A stretch of DNA of 15,818 bases from Bacteroidota bacterium (GTDB lineage: Bacteria; Bacteroidota; Ignavibacteria; Kapaibacteriales; UBA2268), in NCBI GenBank assembly GCA_024280675.1, contig JAJRPT010000076.1, forward strand, positions 1-15,818, written 5' to 3'. The translations under genes and the position numbers were made by a program. Below the pieces are notes generated by a model. The model worked only from the letters and a program-made list of their open reading frames with translations, had not been told where the DNA came from and ran no database searches. Shown in pieces: positions 15,448 to 15,818 of this stretch (positions within the stretch are counted from its first letter, which is position 1; the number at the start of each line of letters is the position of its first letter).

Positions 15448-15818
15448 TAATAGTCCCCAATCTATCCCAACGAATTGTTTTTAATTTATTGATAAATCCA
15501 CCAATCAGCGGCGAATTTGTATCCCAAGACCAATAAACAAACATTGGCGTACCGACTACATTCTCGTAAGGAATGAAACCAAAAGAGCGACTATCGGCTG
15601 AGTTATGGCGATTGTCCCCCATCCCGAAACAATAATCACGCTCGACAATATATGTGCTTGTCTCTTTGTTGTCAATGTAAATTGACTTGGAGTCAAATGT
15701 GATTTGGTGACCTTCGCGCTCGATGAAAACTTTCCATTGCCGCAAGTTGTTTCTGTTAATTTCTATTTCGTCGCCAATCTTCGGAATTACTACAGGCCCG
15801 TAATTGTCGAAAGTTGAG
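15440..15818 (-). CDS. lepB: Type I signal peptidase, C-terminal part
   Basis: Signal peptidase I cleaves signal peptides from exported proteins at the outer face of the inner membrane. Only the 3' end is visible; the frame stays open to the right edge, so 126 codons are seen. The first codons give STFDNYGPVVIPKIGDEIEI, a match to the conserved region after the catalytic lysine, and box E is GMGDNRHNSADSRSFGFIP, which holds the Gly-Asp and Ser that shape the active site. The catalytic Ser and Lys would be further right, outside the window. TTG at 15745 is an internal codon, not a start. The C-terminal segment after VVGTPMFVYWSW is normal for the Bacteroidota form. The stop overlaps the convergent DUF2490 gene by 8 bp. 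Confidence 0.94.
   Translation of the reverse strand, partial: STFDNYGPVVIPKIGDEIEINRNNLRQWKVFIEREGHQITFDSKSIYIDNKETSTYIVERDYCFGMGDNRHNSADSRSFGFIPYENVVGTPMFVYWSWDTNSPLIGGFINKLKTIRWDRLGTIIN

Overview
The window is AT-rich DNA whose genes point to a Gram-negative bacterium of the Bacteroidota/Chlorobiota/Ignavibacteria/Kapabacteria (FCB) lineage. The evidence is a long SecA with the inserts typical of that group, a Bacteroidota-style promoter (TTG-N19-TATCTTTG) before an OmpA-family gene, mostly absent Shine-Dalgarno sequences, short signal peptides, a DUF2490 outer-membrane protein and a murB for a peptidoglycan wall. The exact taxon is inference. No tRNA, rRNA, CRISPR array, insertion sequence or phage gene was seen.

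Layout. Positions 1-838 hold the 3' half of a urocanate hydratase gene (histidine breakdown). Converging on it is a 753-residue TPR sensor histidine kinase without a response regulator (885-3146, minus). Its 248-bp upstream region contains a perfect 12-bp inverted repeat and separates it from a divergent gene for a small secreted Pro/Trp-rich protein (3395-3670). That gene and a large OmpA-family protein (3845-5848, minus) converge on a probable bidirectional terminator. A minus-strand cluster follows (8792 down to 5946): a cytoplasmic TPR protein, an agmatinase-type ureohydrolase and MurB. Next is a four-base-overlapping HEPN/MNT pair (9575 down to 8878), which matches the motif pattern of a type VII toxin-antitoxin system. 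SecA (9663-12824, plus) diverges from that pair and ends in an unusual C-terminal tail with no zinc finger.

From 12912 to 15447 lies a compact plus-strand cluster: a small lipoprotein, a VTC-domain (polyphosphate polymerase-like) protein, a DUF4956 inner-membrane protein and a DUF2490 predicted outer-membrane beta-barrel. The last three genes overlap and are probably translationally coupled. This is the best candidate in the window for an undescribed system: a catalytic VTC domain, an inner-membrane protein, a periplasm-facing lipoprotein and a barrel could together make and handle an anionic polymer across the envelope. That role is inferred. The window ends inside a type I signal peptidase gene on the minus strand, whose stop overlaps the end of the DUF2490 gene.

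Taken together the region is mostly cell-envelope business (SecA, signal peptidase, MurB, OmpA, DUF2490, lipoprotein), with two metabolic genes, one sensor kinase and one toxin-antitoxin pair between.
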